NCBI GenBank assembly: GCA_964383915.1
Contig: CAYLJE010000062.1
Span: 1-14,114, forward strand
Source: DRPN01 sp964383915
GTDB lineage: Bacteria > Bacteroidota > Bacteroidia > Bacteroidales > VadinHA17
Length of the DNA stretch: 14,114 nt
Direction of reading: 5' to 3'
Shown here: piece after piece, positions 7,975-14,114 of the stretch
Layout: every line of letters starts with the position of its first letter
Position numbering within the stretch: the first letter of the stretch is position 1
Notes under the pieces: generated by a model
What the model saw: only the letters and a program-made list of their open reading frames with translations
Database searches by the model: none
Told to the model about the DNA's origin: nothing
Translations under genes and position numbers: made by a program

Positions 7975-8712
7975 ATGGAGGGAAAAGAAGTCTTTAAGAA
8001 GAAATTTGAAATACATACTTATGATACTGATGTTACGCAGCATCTGTCGTTTACAGGTTTAGCAGATTATTTACAGGATATTGCTTCTTATCATGCTGAC
8101 CGGCTGGGCCTGGGTCATGATAATTTGCAGGGAGAGAACATAACCTGGGTACTGAGACAACTGAAAGTGGAAATACAGGCACGTGCCCGGTGGAATGACT
8201 GGGTGACCATTGAAACATGGCCAAAAATGCCGGACCGGTTGTTCGCTTTTCGGGATTTTAGAGTGGCCGATGGGAGCGGGAATCCCGTGGCGAAAGCTGC
8301 CAGTACCTGGTTGCTCATTAACCTGGAAACGCGGAGACCTGTCAGAATGAACCCGGAGATGTTTGAAAGCTATGATTTTAAAAAAGAAGATGTGTTTGCG
8401 GAGGGACTTCGTACCCTGCCTGAAGTTAAACCCGGTAGAAAATTATATGAGACCATCGTCCGGTTTTCTCATCTGGATATGAACCGGCATGTGAATAATG
8501 TCGTTTTCATCAGATGGATAATGGATGCTTTTTATATGAACCATCCACATGATGGCTTTCCTGAAATCTTTGAGATCCAATATGACCATGAAGTATTTTT
8601 GGGAGATGCCATTGCAGTTTACGAAACGATCACTGCGACAGGTGAGATATTTTATTCCGTGATGCGTATGAAAGATGAAACACGGGTGGCACTGGCAAAG
8701 ATTGTTTTCTAA
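7975..8712 (+). CDS. Acyl-ACP thioesterase (FatA/FatB-like, bacterial type)
   Basis: A 245-residue cytoplasmic double-hotdog thioesterase that releases free fatty acid from acyl-ACP. The N-terminal hotdog carries the substrate-side segment (WVLRQLKVEIQARARW at 58-73, then TWP and FRDF). The C-terminal hotdog carries the active-site helix HLDMNRHVNN (166-175), with D168, N170 and H172 in the plant FatB DxNxH arrangement, and E206 in YDHE aligns with the FatB glutamate. Length and motifs match the Bacteroides-type acyl-ACP thioesterases; chain-length preference cannot be read. The start at 7975 is preferred over an in-frame start at 7777, which would overlap the ABC-F gene by ~190 bp; MEGKEVFKKKFEIHTYDTD is a normal start for the family. 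It lies 10 nt after the ABC-F stop, so it is probably co-transcribed. No convincing terminator follows. Confidence 0.9.
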   Translation: MEGKEVFKKKFEIHTYDTDVTQHLSFTGLADYLQDIASYHADRLGLGHDNLQGENITWVLRQLKVEIQARARWNDWVTIETWPKMPDRLFAFRDFRVADGSGNPVAKAASTWLLINLETRRPVRMNPEMFESYDFKKEDVFAEGLRTLPEVKPGRKLYETIVRFSHLDMNRHVNNVVFIRWIMDAFYMNHPHDGFPEIFEIQYDHEVFLGDAIAVYETITATGEIFYSVMRMKDETRVALAKIVF

Positions 8713-8778
8713 TGCAGTTGAATGTCAGGGTCTGGAATAAATAATATTTTGTATGATCCTTTGAGAGATAACCGTTTA

Positions 8779-8808
8779 TTTGTCTAAAGAAAAAAATTAA
8801 TCTCTTTG
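8779..8808 (+). promoter_or_regulatory. Candidate promoter for the GWxTD lipoprotein gene
   Basis: TTTG (8779-8782), an 18-nt spacer and TCTCTTTG (8801-8808) resemble the Bacteroidota TTTG / TAnnTTTG pair, with one mismatch (C for A) in the -7 element. The predicted transcript start near 8815 leaves a ~35-nt leader before the TTG start. Confidence 0.4.
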
Positions 8809-8849
8809 TTTCCGAAAAGATTATTATTTTTATTCAAAATTGTGAAAGA

Positions 8850-10151
8850 TTGAAACGTATTCTATACATTCTGGCGGCAGGGGTTATGGTGGTTTTGCTT
8901 GGCCGGTGTTCTGTTCAGGAACAATGGACAGGAAAGAAGGTGAACCGCAATCTGTCTTATCTGTATATTCCGGGACGTACACCGTTGCAGCCGCAATACC
9001 GGGTCTTCCATGCTACGGATTCCATTTCCCTGTTACGTATGAGAATTGTGCCTACCCAGCTATTGTTTAACCAGGCAGATGAGAAAGGGAACTACTTATC
9101 ATATCTGGATATCCGTTACCGGTTATTTCAGATAAACAGAAGAAATACCATGCTGGCCGATTCCGGGAAAGTCCTTTATTCTATTGACCTGGATAAGGCA
9201 AAAAACAAATCCATTGAAAAAAGCATTATGATGCGCTGCAGCACGGGAGAAAAATATGTTTTGGAGGTTATCGCCATTGATCAGGTGCGGAAGACGGCTG
9301 TCCAGAATTTTTTATATGTTGATAAAACTTCCCCCTTTTCCATGCAAAATTATTTTGTCATTGATACCAAAACAAACAAGCAGATCTTTTCGTATGCATT
9401 GGATAGCACGCGGACGGTGAAGATTTTGTATCGGGACCAGAAACCCCACGATTTGTTTGTACGGTATTTCAGACAAGATACAATGATGCCTCCTCCTCCA
9501 AATTTGCAGGTGTCTGTCAGAGGAGTCAGTTCTTCTCCTGACAGCACATGGAGAATCAATCGGCTTGACAGCTTGCCTATTCGTTTGCCCCGCAGAGGGA
9601 TCTATCAGTTTAGTATTGATTCTTCCGAAAAAGAAGGAGTCAGCTTGTTTAATTTCGGTCCTTTTTTTCCTAGAATTATGAGCCCCGATCAGTTAGCCGA
9701 ACCGATGGCTTATCTCTTGAATGAAACGGAGATGAAAAACTTGTTAAATCAGCCTGCACGCAAACTGGCGGTGGACAAATTCTGGCTTGGGACAACAGAT
9801 AATGTGGAAAAAGCAAGAGAGCTGGTACGCATTTATTATAACCGTGTTTATTATGCTAATATTTTCTTTACTTCTTATAAGGAAGGCTGGCGCACCGACC
9901 GTGGGATGATTTATATTATATACGGACCACCGGATAATCTTACGAAAAGTGTTTCCCGGGAAGTATGGACGTATGGAAATAAAAAAGAACAGAATAAGAT
10001 ATCTTTTACCTTCAGACGGATAGATACTCCTTTTTCACTGAATGTTTACAGGCTGGGACGGGGAGAAACTATTGAGACAAGGTGGGTGGAGGCAATTCGT
10101 ACCTGGAGGCAGGGAAATGTTTTTACAGTGAGAAACAAGGGGATAAGATAA
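8850..10151 (+). CDS. GWxTD domain-containing lipoprotein
   Basis: A 433-residue probable lipoprotein of the GWxTD family, found mainly in Bacteroidota and relatives; its biochemical role is unknown. The start is TTG: from it the protein reads MKRILYILAAGVMVVLLGRC, a proper signal peptide ending in a lipobox-like LGRC with C20 as the lipidated residue. Arginine at -1 of the cysteine is unusual, so lipidation is likely rather than certain. The middle (about 35-290) looks beta-rich with no recognised motif. The C-terminal GWxTD domain spans ~300-415: FWLGTTDN...ARELVRIYYNRVYYAN, then GWRTD at 346-350 and YIIYGPPD. The protein is probably periplasm-facing. The stop codon (10149-10151) lies inside the first 14-bp unit of an AT-rich repeat that runs into the assembly gap. 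rlmB follows on the same strand across the gap. Confidence 0.88.
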   Translation: MKRILYILAAGVMVVLLGRCSVQEQWTGKKVNRNLSYLYIPGRTPLQPQYRVFHATDSISLLRMRIVPTQLLFNQADEKGNYLSYLDIRYRLFQINRRNTMLADSGKVLYSIDLDKAKNKSIEKSIMMRCSTGEKYVLEVIAIDQVRKTAVQNFLYVDKTSPFSMQNYFVIDTKTNKQIFSYALDSTRTVKILYRDQKPHDLFVRYFRQDTMMPPPPNLQVSVRGVSSSPDSTWRINRLDSLPIRLPRRGIYQFSIDSSEKEGVSLFNFGPFFPRIMSPDQLAEPMAYLLNETEMKNLLNQPARKLAVDKFWLGTTDNVEKARELVRIYYNRVYYANIFFTSYKEGWRTDRGMIYIIYGPPDNLTKSVSREVWTYGNKKEQNKISFTFRRIDTPFSLNVYRLGRGETIETRWVEAIRTWRQGNVFTVRNKGIR

Positions 10152-10199
10152 AAGGCTAAAGATAAAAGGCTAAAAGGATAAGATAAAAAGAGAATAAAG
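10145..10199 (+). repeat. 55-bp gap-edge repeat, left copy (two 14-bp units)
   Basis: Contains two perfect tandem copies of AGATAAAAGGCTAA (10146-10159, 10160-10173) and then a degenerate continuation of the same AGATAAAA theme to 10199, where the Ns begin. It overlaps the last two codons and the stop of the GWxTD gene. The whole 55 bp recurs exactly at 10300-10354. Confidence 0.9.
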
Positions 10200-10299
10200 N
10201 NNNNNNNNNNNNNNNNNNNNNNNNNNNNNNNNNNNNNNNNNNNNNNNNNNNNNNNNNNNNNNNNNNNNNNNNNNNNNNNNNNNNNNNNNNNNNNNNNNN
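10200..10299. other. Assembly gap (100 N)
   Basis: Exactly 100 Ns, the conventional size for a gap of unknown length. It is flanked by identical 55-bp sequences, so the true distance may be zero, negative (the copies being one sequence) or a longer repeat array. Confidence 0.99.
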
Positions 10300-10354
10300 A
10301 AGATAAAAGGCTAAAGATAAAAGGCTAAAAGGATAAGATAAAAAGAGAATAAAG
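10300..10354 (+). repeat. 55-bp gap-edge repeat, right copy
   Basis: Identical over all 55 bases to 10145-10199, again with two perfect AGATAAAAGGCTAA units (10301-10314, 10315-10328). The similarity ends at the gap on one side and at TAATCCCCGG on the other. From 10355 to the rlmB start at 10429 I see no recognised element; no TAnnTTTG promoter is visible, so rlmB may be read from upstream or from a promoter hidden in the gap. Confidence 0.9.
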
Positions 10355-10428
10355 TAATCCCCGGGGAATGGCTGAGAGGGCTCGGTAAAACGTGAGAAAA
10401 TAGTTATCAGTAATAAAAATAAGATCTC

Positions 10429-11199
10429 GTGAAAAAAATATATGGCTTCAGGCCGGTGACTGAAGCATTACAGACTGGAAAGCATATAGAGAAAGTGTTT
10501 TTGAAAAAGGGGATGCAGGGTTCGCAATACAGTGAACTGTTTCATATGATTCGTCAGGAGAAGATTCCCTATCAGTTTGTTCCTATTGAGAAACTAAACC
10601 GTATTTCCTCAGGCAATCACCAGGGGGTTATTGCATTTCTTTCCATGGTGGAATACCAGCAGATTGAAAATATTCTGCCGGGGCTGTATGAAAAAGGTGA
10701 AATTCCGTTTTTTGTCATTCTGGACAGGATTACCGATGTGAGAAATATGGGGGCTATTGCACGGACAGCTGAAGCTGCCGGATGTCATGCCCTGGTTATT
10801 CCCGTAAAAAATTCTGCGCTATTAAATGCGGATGCTGTAAAAACATCTGCCGGCGCCTTGATGCATATCCCGGTGTGTAGATCTGAGAATCTCCCGGAGA
10901 CTATTCATTATCTGAAGGATTCGGGCCTGAAAATTATAGCAGGCTCAGAAAAAGGAACGGAAAACTATCATAATTCTGATATGACCGGCCCTCTTGCCTT
11001 GGTTTTAGGGTCTGAGGGGGTTGGCCTGGATGCTCAGATTTTAAAACTATCCGATCATCTGGTTTCAATACCCTTGTTCGGGAAAGTGGAATCGTTAAAT
11101 GTCTCTGTGGCTGCCGGCATTTTGTTGTATGAAGCGGTAGACCAACGACGGTTAACAGATAGAGGGAGGCACTCAGAGAGAGACAGTGAACACAAATGA
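10429..11199 (+). CDS. rlmB: 23S rRNA 2'-O-methyltransferase RlmB (SpoU/TrmH family)
   Basis: A 256-residue cytoplasmic SPOUT methyltransferase that 2'-O-methylates a conserved guanosine of the 23S rRNA peptidyl-transferase P-loop (G2251 in E. coli), using SAM bound in a trefoil knot. The N-terminal substrate-binding domain starts with YGFRPVTEAL (5-14) and includes NHQGVIAF (63-70). The SPOUT motifs are all present: motif 1 ITDVRNMGAIART (101-113, with N106 and R112), motif 2 LVLGSEGVGL (191-200) and motif 3 SIPLFGKVESLNVSVAAG (213-230). The GTG start is chosen because MKKIYGFRPV matches the family N-terminus. The last ~17 residues (RRLTDRGRHSERDSEHK) are a charged low-complexity tail beyond the conserved fold. 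The SGNH lipoprotein gene begins 27 nt downstream. Specificity for G2251 is inferred from overall match. Confidence 0.92.
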   Translation: MKKIYGFRPVTEALQTGKHIEKVFLKKGMQGSQYSELFHMIRQEKIPYQFVPIEKLNRISSGNHQGVIAFLSMVEYQQIENILPGLYEKGEIPFFVILDRITDVRNMGAIARTAEAAGCHALVIPVKNSALLNADAVKTSAGALMHIPVCRSENLPETIHYLKDSGLKIIAGSEKGTENYHNSDMTGPLALVLGSEGVGLDAQILKLSDHLVSIPLFGKVESLNVSVAAGILLYEAVDQRRLTDRGRHSERDSEHK

Positions 11200-11225
11200 A
11201 TTTGTTAAACACTTAATATGCAAAT

Positions 11226-11963
11226 ATGATAAAAAATTTTCTTTTTTCTTCTTTCTTTTTTTTCTTGGTTTTTATGCTCGTTTCCGGTTGTAATGCCGGT
11301 TCTTCAGGGAACCGGCAACCCTTATCCTCAGATAAAGATACCGGACTGGTAATCCTGGAACCGATTGAGTGGGTCAACACATGGGTTGAAGATACCGGTG
11401 TGGACAGCTTGCCCCGGTTGATGCTGATAGGTGATTCGCATGTTGTACAGTATTATAGCTATGTGAAGAAAAAACTGCAGGGAAAGTTTGTTTTCGGTAG
11501 ATATGCAGGATCCAAGTGTCTGGGGAATCCTTATCTTTTAAAAGAAATAAAGTTGTTTCTGCAACAGTACCCCTGTGATGTGATAGTTTTTAACAATGGA
11601 CTGCACGGAGGCATAAACGGACGTGCTTATCCGGACTCTGTTTATGCAGCAGATATTCCGAAAGTGTTTGACATTTTCAGGAAGTATGCGCCGCATGCAC
11701 GGATAATCTGGGTGAATACCACCCCCGTACGGGAAAAAGGACATCCGGGAACATTTGCCCCATTTAATGCGCATGTGATTATTCGGAACCAACGGGCCGG
11801 GAAATATATGACTAAACATGGTATTCCTATTGTTGATTCTTATTCTATAGGAGCTAAGCATCCTGAATATTATCAACCCGGTGGTGTTCATTTTAATGCG
11901 GAAGGGAAGAAGGCAGAAGCCAGAGGTATAGCAGAGACAGTGCTGAAAGTATTAACCAGATAA
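11226..11963 (+). CDS. SGNH/GDSL-hydrolase-like lipoprotein
   Basis: A 245-residue probable lipoprotein: MIKN, a very Phe-rich hydrophobic stretch and lipobox VSGC, with C22 as the lipidated residue. After a ~40-residue linker the fold reads as SGNH hydrolase. Block I is LMLIGDSH with nucleophile S71. Block III is FNNGLHGG (122-129), giving the oxyanion-hole Asn. The C-terminal block is GGVHFNAEG (219-227) with catalytic H222. The aspartate normally three residues before that His is Gly219, so a classical Ser-His-Asp triad is not visible. Some related SGNH proteins with xNVHF-type blocks also lack it and may use a Ser-His dyad. Substrate is unknown; a periplasmic or surface carbohydrate O-acyl esterase is the usual guess. 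A weak TGAATTTG promoter-like octamer (11197-11204) overlaps the rlmB stop; it may also be co-transcribed with rlmB. No terminator is evident in the 62 bp before the convergent channel gene. Confidence 0.8.
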   Translation: MIKNFLFSSFFFFLVFMLVSGCNAGSSGNRQPLSSDKDTGLVILEPIEWVNTWVEDTGVDSLPRLMLIGDSHVVQYYSYVKKKLQGKFVFGRYAGSKCLGNPYLLKEIKLFLQQYPCDVIVFNNGLHGGINGRAYPDSVYAADIPKVFDIFRKYAPHARIIWVNTTPVREKGHPGTFAPFNAHVIIRNQRAGKYMTKHGIPIVDSYSIGAKHPEYYQPGGVHFNAEGKKAEARGIAETVLKVLTR

Positions 11964-12025
11964 TCTGCGATTCTCTGTCCTGAAGCTGACCTCCCTGTAT
12001 AATGAACAACAAATCATCAAACCGC

Positions 12026-13288
12026 TCAAACGCCTTTATTCCTTTCTGCCAGCAGCAGGATATCATATCCCGAAGGTTCCTGGAATACACGCAAGTCGAA
12101 TTCGGGGATTATGGCAAAGATATGATCGAAAATATCTGCCTGGATCGCTTCATAGTTGGCCCATCGCTGATCTTTACTGAATACATATATTTCGATAGGC
12201 AATCCTTTTTCACTCATCTGGAGTTGCCGTACCAGAAAAGTCATCTCGTTGTGTATCATGGGATGCCTTTTGAGATATTCTTCAATGTATTTACGAAAGG
12301 TGCCGATATTAGTCATCCTGCGGCCGTTCACCAGCACTGTGTCATCAATATTGTTTGTACGGTTGTGTTCGGCCAGTTCCTTTTCTTTTTTATCGATATA
12401 TTCCTGAAGGATTTTGATTTTCCTGAATTTTCCGATCATTTCAGGGGTGCAAAAGCGGATACTCTTGGCATCAATAAATACCGATCTTTTTATCCTGCGA
12501 CCGCCTGATTCTTCCATCCCCCGCCAGTTTTTAAAAGATTCGGATACAATGGAATAAGTAGGTATGGTGACGATGGTCTTGTCCCAGTTCTGAACCTTAA
12601 CGGTATAAAGGGTAATTTCCTGAACGGTGCCATCGGCTCCCCGGTCTGGCATCTCGATCCAGTCTCCCGGTTTGACCATGTCATTGGCAGTAATCTGGAG
12701 ACTGGCTACAAAACCGAGGATCGTGTCTTTAAAGATCAATATCATTACAGCCGCCATGGCCCCCAGCCCGCCCAGCAGTGTCATTACCTTCGTGTTAAAC
12801 AGGATGGAAATAATAAACATCAATCCTGTAAAATAGACCAGAATCTGTACTACTTGTACATATCCCTTGATGGGCCGGTTTTTTGATATGGGCAAGGTGA
12901 GATATATGTCATGCAGGGCATTTAAGGAAGTATTAATAATGATGATAGAAATAATGGTCAGATAGATACTAAGTAAATCACGTACAATTCTTTCCGCTCC
13001 AGGATTGTCTTTTAAAAAAAACGGAATGGCCAGATAGAGAAACAGAATCGGAACAAAATGGGCAAACTTCTCAAAGATTCTATGATGCAAAAGAATGTCA
13101 TCCCGCTTGGTTTTCGTGTGTCTGATCAAACGAACCACCGTATTGACAATGATCTTTTTGGTGATCCAGTATGCCAGATAGCTTACGATCAACAGGATTA
13201 CTGTCCAGATAACAGTGCCCAGCACGCCGGCAGGTTTTTCAGATAACCCAAGTTTTTCAAGCCACTCTTTAAAAATTAAAATATCCAT
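12026..13288 (-). CDS. ybdG: MscS-family mechanosensitive channel, YbdG type
   Basis: A 420-residue inner-membrane channel of the MscS superfamily that opens under membrane tension to relieve osmotic downshock. Hydrophobic segments are visible at about 21-46, 75-92, 104-124, 143-165 and 168-198; the last is the Gly/Ala-rich pore helix (LLGGLGAMAAVMILIFKDT). The MscS beta-domain follows (DMVKPGDWIEMP at 203-214, then DGTVQEI, TIPTYSIVS, NWRG). The long cytoplasmic domain has the YbdG-specific signatures SGGRRIKRS (261-269), TNIGTFRKY (326-334), LVRQLQ (352-357) and YEAIQADIFDHI (379-390). Length matches E. coli YbdG (~415), a miniconductance (MscM-type) channel. The ATG at 13286-13288 lies 25 nt from a TATTTTTG promoter element. 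It is convergent with the SGNH gene; no clear terminator is seen at its 3' end. Confidence 0.9.
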   Translation of the reverse strand: MDILIFKEWLEKLGLSEKPAGVLGTVIWTVILLIVSYLAYWITKKIIVNTVVRLIRHTKTKRDDILLHHRIFEKFAHFVPILFLYLAIPFFLKDNPGAERIVRDLLSIYLTIISIIIINTSLNALHDIYLTLPISKNRPIKGYVQVVQILVYFTGLMFIISILFNTKVMTLLGGLGAMAAVMILIFKDTILGFVASLQITANDMVKPGDWIEMPDRGADGTVQEITLYTVKVQNWDKTIVTIPTYSIVSESFKNWRGMEESGGRRIKRSVFIDAKSIRFCTPEMIGKFRKIKILQEYIDKKEKELAEHNRTNNIDDTVLVNGRRMTNIGTFRKYIEEYLKRHPMIHNEMTFLVRQLQMSEKGLPIEIYVFSKDQRWANYEAIQADIFDHIFAIIPEFDLRVFQEPSGYDILLLAERNKGV

Positions 13289-13313
13289 GAATGCCTGATG
13301 CCTTTGTTTGCCA

Positions 13314-13321
13314 CAAAAATA
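13314..13321 (-). promoter_or_regulatory. -7 promoter element for the channel gene
   Basis: Read leftward this is TATTTTTG, an exact TAnnTTTG match, 25 nt before the ATG, giving a predicted leader of about 18-20 nt. No exact TTTG -33 is found at the usual spacing. Confidence 0.5.
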
Positions 13322-13398
13322 GAAGATAAATTTTATTATTCAGGTTGTTCACGGGAAAGAAATATAAATAAATTTTTTTTCTGAGAATTTACCGGAAC

Positions 13399-13410
13399 TG
13401 ATATAGATCA
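13399..13410. promoter_or_regulatory. FNR/CRP-family-like operator palindrome
   Basis: TGAT-ATAG-ATCA, extended to CTGAT/ATCAG by one more pair, fits the TGAT-N4-ATCA core of FNR/DNR-type binding sites (FNR consensus TTGATnnnnATCAA). It lies ~78 bp upstream of the channel gene's -7 element. Read rightward, a class II arrangement would start transcription near 13446, after an AT-rich TATTAATAA. A 10-bp inverted repeat with a 4-bp centre can occur by chance, so this is a candidate only. Confidence 0.35.
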
Positions 13411-13554
13411 GGGCAAAAAAGCGGAAAATATATTAATAACCGGATATTACCCTATACTGACATTGTATTATCCTTGTGCAATGGAGTTTGCTGTCCCGGG
13501 TATCTCGTTTGCAGCTTATGAGTCATAAATACGGTCTGATTCTGCTTAGAACAA

Positions 13555-13589
13555 CAGGAAGGCCTCTCTTTTTTGAGGAGGCCTTCCTG
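13555..13589 (-). terminator. Strong hairpin, terminator of the DUF6249-like gene
   Basis: CAGGAAGGCCTC (13555-13566) is perfectly complementary to GAGGCCTTCCTG (13578-13589), a 12-bp stem. An alternative pairing extends it with a CTC/GAG inner stem around an A6 loop (leftward strand) and one bulged C. It begins 21 nt after the stop codon of the leftward gene at 13610. The following leftward bases (TTGTTCTAA) are only moderately U-rich. It could also stop rightward transcription. Confidence 0.7.
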
Positions 13590-13609
13590 TCAGTATTTTG
13601 CATCACGTT

Positions 13610-13966
13610 TTAGGGTTGATCCGGTGTATGGTTATTTATTTTCTTACGATCGATATAATAACCGGCAATCAGACTTATTCCGGCAAATAATATGATCATT
13701 GAAGAATAACAAACTCCTTCTGATAATACGGTTTCAGATACCAGTAAAGCCCCCACCAGCAGACCGATAGCAACCCCTGCAAAAAATAATCCGGTTATTA
13801 AAAGCATTCGGGGATGAGACCTGTGTTCACGCGGACTGAAAATACCAGCATCCATTCCTTTATCGATGAGTGCCAGACGTTCTTTATGACGTGTGATCAA
13901 CCAGACATATAAAATGCCAAAAACTGCTGCAAAAAATGTTACGGATATAATAATTCCTCCAACCAT
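13610..13966 (-). CDS. Small membrane protein, DUF6249-like
   Basis: A 118-residue protein with three predicted membrane segments (about 4-24, 53-77 and 85-106) and a short charged C-terminal tail. Between segments 1 and 2 lies RHKERLALIDKGMDAGIF (26-43), the hallmark motif of the DUF6249 family found in Bacteroidota; the function is unknown. Members are often encoded near ECF sigma factor genes, which fits the ECF-like promoter that diverges from this gene at the window's right edge. That link is inference, since no sigma gene lies inside the window. The ATG at 13964-13966 is the natural start; no TAnnTTTG element is seen in the 148 bp upstream. A strong hairpin follows the stop codon. Confidence 0.75.
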   Translation of the reverse strand: MVGGIIISVTFFAAVFGILYVWLITRHKERLALIDKGMDAGIFSPREHRSHPRMLLITGLFFAGVAIGLLVGALLVSETVLSEGVCYSSMIILFAGISLIAGYYIDRKKINNHTPDQP

Positions 13967-14064
13967 GATAAAAATTTTTAATTAAACAATTAATTATTTA
14001 CTCTTTTTTGACGCAGAAAGAATCTTTCAGGTAACAGTTTTTGTTAAATATTTTTTATTTTTAT

Positions 14065-14095
14065 TGTAACTTCTTTTAATGCATAAGCGTCTAAT
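14065..14095 (+). promoter_or_regulatory. ECF-sigma-like promoter reading out of the window
   Basis: TGTAAC (14065-14070) and CGTCTAAT (14088-14095) are separated by 17 nt. An AAC-containing -35 and a CGTC-containing -10 at 16-17 nt spacing is the general pattern of ECF sigma-factor promoters. Transcription would begin near 14101 and run rightward beyond the window, divergent from the DUF6249-like gene. The target gene is not visible; an autoregulated ECF sigma gene is a reasonable guess. Confidence 0.5.
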
Positions 14096-14114
14096 TAGTG
14101 TTTGTCCATAATGT

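Larger units (their letters stand above)
13289..13609. other. Intergenic region between the channel gene and the DUF6249-like gene
   Basis: These 321 bp contain the channel-gene promoter (13314-13321), an FNR/CRP-like palindrome (13399-13410) and the terminator hairpin of the DUF6249-like gene (13555-13589). The stretch 13411-13554 has no convincing gene. The only rightward start worth noting is ATG at 13481, encoding 15 residues (MEFAVPGISFAAYES) just after a TATCCTTG near-match to a -7 element. I do not call it a gene. Confidence 0.7.

Noticed and set aside
8726..8762. AGGGTC ... GATCCT inverted repeat after the thioesterase gene as a terminator
   Set aside because: Six base pairs with a wobble and a ~22-nt loop, with no T-tract; too weak to call.
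9..10371. CCCCGG(A/G)GAATGG at 9-21 and 10359-10371 as a dispersed repeat
   Set aside because: A 13-mer pair with one mismatch is expected by chance many times in 14 kb; no longer similarity flanks it.
10359..10400. GGGGAATGGCTGAGAGGG, with CTGAGA as in TPP riboswitches
   Set aside because: Only the CTGAGA word is present; the other conserved TPP helices (ACCTGATC, the TAAT-CC-GCG segment) are missing and rlmB is not a thiamine gene.
12002..12508. 168-codon + strand ORF opposite the channel gene
   Set aside because: It is antisense to the well-supported YbdG coding sequence and its translation resembles no protein family.

Overview
The window looks like chromosomal DNA of a member of the Bacteroidota, probably an environmental Bacteroidales-type organism. 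The evidence is a large exported protein ending in a type A sorting domain of the type IX secretion system (T9SS), a GWxTD lipoprotein, a DUF6249-type small membrane protein, a Bacteroides-type acyl-ACP thioesterase, TAnnTTTG promoter elements close to several starts, and no clear Shine-Dalgarno sequences. Codon and base use look even across the window. I see no transposase, integrase, CRISPR array, tRNA or rRNA. The window contains a 100-N assembly gap (10200-10299).

Layout, left to right. (1) 193-4353 (+): a 1386-residue secreted multi-Ig protein built from three ~330-residue repeats plus a fourth partial one, then two cadherin-like domains and the T9SS signal, followed by an intrinsic terminator. 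(2) 4542-5957 (-): RlmD, a 23S rRNA m5U methyltransferase carrying an Fe-S cluster. It is divergent from (3) 6015-7964 (+), an ABC-F ribosome-associated ATPase, and 7975-8712 (+), an acyl-ACP thioesterase in the same operon. The 57-bp rlmD/ABC-F spacer holds two back-to-back TATCTTTG elements, each exactly 7 nt from its ATG, which suggests leaderless mRNAs. (4) 8850-10151 (+): GWxTD lipoprotein; then an AT-rich, purine-rich repeat interrupted by the gap; then RlmB (10429-11199), a second 23S rRNA methyltransferase, and an SGNH-like lipoprotein (11226-11963). (5) 12026-13288 (-): YbdG-type mechanosensitive channel. (6) A 321-bp intergenic stretch with an FNR/CRP-like palindrome and a strong hairpin. 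(7) 13610-13966 (-): DUF6249-like membrane protein. A good ECF-sigma-like promoter follows, pointing out of the right end.

Much of the window is housekeeping: rRNA modification, an ABC-F ribosome factor, acyl-chain release, and osmotic or envelope proteins. The most unusual element is in the first gene. Three of its four BACON-like Ig domains are interrupted at the same point by a conserved ~125-residue module, while the fourth copy is uninterrupted and acts as an internal control. Other points of interest are the leaderless divergent promoter pair, the exact 55-bp duplication at the gap edges (probably an assembly artefact over a short tandem repeat), and the putative ECF and FNR-type sites at the right end.
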